From: Odontesthes bonariensis
Taxonomy: Eukaryota > Chordata > Actinopteri > Atheriniformes > Atherinopsidae
Length of the DNA: 64,000 nucleotides
Direction: 5' to 3'
NCBI RefSeq assembly: GCF_027942865.1
Contig: NC_134515.1
Coordinates: 6,380,839-6,444,838, forward strand
A program made the position numbers and the translations under genes. Shown here in pieces: positions 62,901 through 64,000 of the stretch. The notes beneath the pieces were generated by a model. The model was not told the DNA's origin, did no database searches, and saw nothing but the letters and a program-made list of their open reading frames with translations. Position 1 is the first letter of the stretch. The number at the start of each line of letters is the position of its first letter.

Positions 62901-63522
62901 CTGTAATCACTAGTTTGAATATGAATTCACAGATATCTGAGGCTCAGTGTGGCATAACGAATTGACAGATTGAAATTTGTTTTGCAGAGGAGTCATCAGT
63001 GCACAGTGACTCCACAGTGGAGGCAGACACCAACACAGACCCCATGCCTGGTATGCTCAAACAACCCAATCTTACACTGGAACTGTTCCCTAGCCATTCT
63101 GACAACATGGAGTCTGCCAAAAAGGTATTGTTGTGTTTATGTAAACTGTATGCTGGCAGCACTGATTCTGATTTGTGTTTTGTATGTCGTGTTTGCTTAA
63201 ACTCGTCCTGTTTTGGCAGCTGAGTCCTTTGGTGAAGACAAAGAGGTCATCGACTGGAAAGTCTTACCCCCAACTGGGCCCTGAGACGAAGGTGTTTGTG
63301 GTCTGGGTGGAACGCTTTGACGATATTGGTGAGTTTTATAAACCTCCATAACACTAAGATGTTGCTTAAAGAAGGTGTTTCTCAAATACACGATGTGGTT
63401 GTGTACTAAATGAACTGCGGTGCCTGTATGTTATTGTTTTCAGAGAACTTCCCGTTATCTGATCTCTTGGCGGAAACCAGCACGGGCTTGGAGGCTAGCA
63501 TGAGCAACAGCACTTCCTGCAG
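46698..63522 (+). CDS. ralgapb: Ral GTPase-activating protein subunit beta, 3'-truncated by the window
   Basis: Twenty-seven coding exons start at 46698, 48649, 49391, 49646, 50045, 50455, 52563, 53551, 55249, 55623, 55912, 56778, 57020, 57185, 58303, 59103, 59369, 59708, 60086, 60325, 61557, 62010, 62468, 62776, 62988, 63220 and 63444 (last ends 63522). They join in one frame to 1,389 complete codons; human RALGAPB is about 1,494, so about 100 residues lie beyond the window. The beta subunit scaffolds and activates the RALGAPA1/2 catalytic subunits, switching off RalA/RalB in the cytosol. The N-terminus [20 protein letters not shown] is diagnostic. Also visible: a Ser/Pro/Gln-rich linker with a seven-Gln run (residues 410-416), helical repeats in the middle, and the start of the Rap/Ran-GAP-like domain ([20 protein letters not shown], exon at 62010). 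Intron 16 uses a GC donor (59286). The start ATG is the first after the splice junction outside the upstream ORFs. Confidence 0.97.
50803..51453. mobile_element. PIF/Harbinger-type MITE with TTA target-site duplication
   Basis: Terminal inverted repeats GGCTACGTTCAGACTG (left) and its partner ending TCTGAACGTAGCC (right) are flanked by TTA at 50800-50802 and 51454-51456, the duplication typical of PIF/Harbinger. Internally, CGTTCAGACTG-like and AAATCGGATTT-like motifs recur in both orientations. The 651-bp element has no transposase frame. It lies in ralgapb intron 6. Confidence 0.85.
51932..52238. mobile_element. Short TA-flanked MITE (Tc1/mariner-like)
   Basis: The left end AAGGTCCAGTGTGTAGGAT pairs with the right end GTTACACACTGGAACTT (imperfect inverted repeats, about 17 bp). 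TA dinucleotides flank both sides (51930-51931 and 52239-52240). A very abundant fish MITE family begins with this AAGGTCCAGTGTGTA sequence. It is 307 bp, non-coding, in ralgapb intron 6 only about 480 bp from the Harbinger-type element. Confidence 0.8.
52871..53390. mobile_element. 520-bp DNA transposon with perfect 9-bp TSD
   Basis: Inverted ends TAGCCTGG / CCAGGCTA are flanked by TTAGTACAG at 52862-52870 and 53391-53399. A 9-bp duplication suggests a Mutator-like superfamily; if one flanking base is fortuitous, an 8-bp hAT or P-type assignment is possible. The element is GC-richer than its surroundings. It contains a 70-codon frame (52999-53211) with an acidic FDEEEEERC segment and a 21-base C homopolymer (53261-53281). 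It lies in ralgapb intron 7. Confidence 0.8.
53261..53281. repeat. 21-base poly(C) tract
   Basis: An uninterrupted run of C, unusual in length for this AT-rich region and located inside the 520-bp transposon. The exact length may be an assembly estimate. Confidence 0.9.
56562..56588. repeat. (GATA)n microsatellite
   Basis: A tandem ATAG/GATA run in ralgapb intron 11. Confidence 0.9.
57998..58045. repeat. Perfect 48-bp palindrome built on a (TA)n core
   Basis: The left arm AAAAAAGGAAA and right arm TTTCCTTTTTT flank an uninterrupted AT/TA core, and every base pairs about the centre between 58021 and 58022. It lies in ralgapb intron 14, about 255 bp before the next exon. Confidence 0.9.
59948..59974. 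repeat. (TA)n microsatellite
   Basis: An uninterrupted TA run in ralgapb intron 18. Confidence 0.9.
60921..61305. mobile_element. 385-bp MITE with TTAA target-site duplication (Kolobok- or piggyBac-like)
   Basis: The ends AGCTGCTTTCGGCAGG (left) and TTGCAGGCGGCAGCT (right) are imperfect inverted repeats. TTAA flanks them at 60917-60920 and 61306-61309. A TTAA duplication is characteristic of Kolobok and piggyBac superfamilies. The element has no transposase; it lies in ralgapb intron 20, which makes that intron over 1 kb. Confidence 0.78.
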
Positions 63523-64000
63523 GTATTCAGAAGTTAACACTCAATGCACTTTGGCACCAGCATAAAGAACGTGTGGTTTGTGTACTGGTTTTGGTCAGGT
63601 GCAAAAAGGAAGAAAGAAAAAAAAAGAACTGCTAAACTGAATTGTGGCACAACGTGCAGCGCAAACAGGAAGTTTACATGCAATGTGTGCAAACGCTGGC
63701 AGAAAAAGGGAAGTGTGGCAGAGTTGACAATTGTTCTGAGGGCGAAGTGTCCTACATGCAAATTTGTCTTTTCAGAAAAATTATGTGGTTTTTTTTTAGT
63801 CAGTCTTTTTAATGTTCTAAAATACTTTAGGTGAGACGCAATGCTGTGAATGGTTGTTATCTGAAGATGTGTTCCAATAATACTCAACTATCTGTTTAAT
63901 CAGTGACAGGAAAATACCTAATGTATCTGCCTGTTATCTGGTGTTGTTTCATATTTACTTTCAAACATCTTGACACTTGCACTTATTGAATTATTACGTT
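63523..64000 (+). other. ralgapb intron 27 (incomplete) with an unexplained cysteine-containing ORF
   Basis: After the donor at 63523 no exon matching the expected RALGAPB C-terminus is visible, so the remaining exons are beyond the window. A plus-strand frame at 63544-63834 encodes a Lys-rich peptide with paired cysteines (NCGTTCSANRKFTCNVCKRW, then CPTC). It is not recognised. Confidence 0.5.

Overview
The window is vertebrate, almost certainly teleost (compact percomorph-like) nuclear DNA. It holds short exons with GT-AG introns, CA/GT and TA microsatellites, and many fish-type DNA-transposon, SINE and LINE remnants. Five protein-coding genes can be reconstructed exon by exon: micos10 (+), htr6 (+), tmco4 (-), vwa1 (+) and the first 27 coding exons of ralgapb (+, running off the right edge). 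In every reconstruction the exon lengths and phases join into an uninterrupted frame. No prokaryotic operons, CRISPR arrays or viral genes were seen.

Layout. 1-1820: microsatellite, then the 3' end of an L1-clade LINE. 1840-4690: micos10, the MICOS crista-junction subunit Mic10, with a YY1-like and TCTCGCGAG-type promoter. 4700-7100: intergenic, with a SINE-like fragment. 7101-12095: htr6, the serotonin 5-HT6 receptor, with a Tc1-like relic in its second intron. 12096-13416: convergent intergenic spacer with a two-copy direct repeat. 13417-23657: tmco4 on the minus strand, with a SINE split by a hAT element in its last intron and a LINE 3' end in another. 23658-36104: 12.4 kb with no confident gene, containing a second Tc1-like relic and a few unexplained ORFs and exon-like patches. 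36105-43968: vwa1, an extracellular-matrix VWA/FN3 protein. 45600-64000: ralgapb, the beta subunit of the Ral GTPase-activating complex, with introns that carry at least four structurally complete non-autonomous DNA transposons.

The genes do not form a pathway; they act in mitochondrial cristae, neuronal GPCR signalling, secretory-membrane biology, the pericellular matrix and Ral/mTORC1 control. The gene order is of interest. micos10-htr6-tmco4 matches mammalian 1p36.13, apparently without NBL1 between the first two. vwa1 and ralgapb lie elsewhere in human (1p36.33 and 20q11), so the order reflects lineage-specific rearrangement.

The best observations in Part 2 are the TE architectures with intact target-site duplications, an enlarged second extracellular loop in the 5-HT6 receptor, an apparent third FN3 module in vwa1, a GC-AG intron in ralgapb, a perfect 48-bp palindrome, and two in-phase exon-like segments on the strand opposite vwa1. 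I found no clearly new biological system; the unidentified minus-strand exon pair is the closest candidate.
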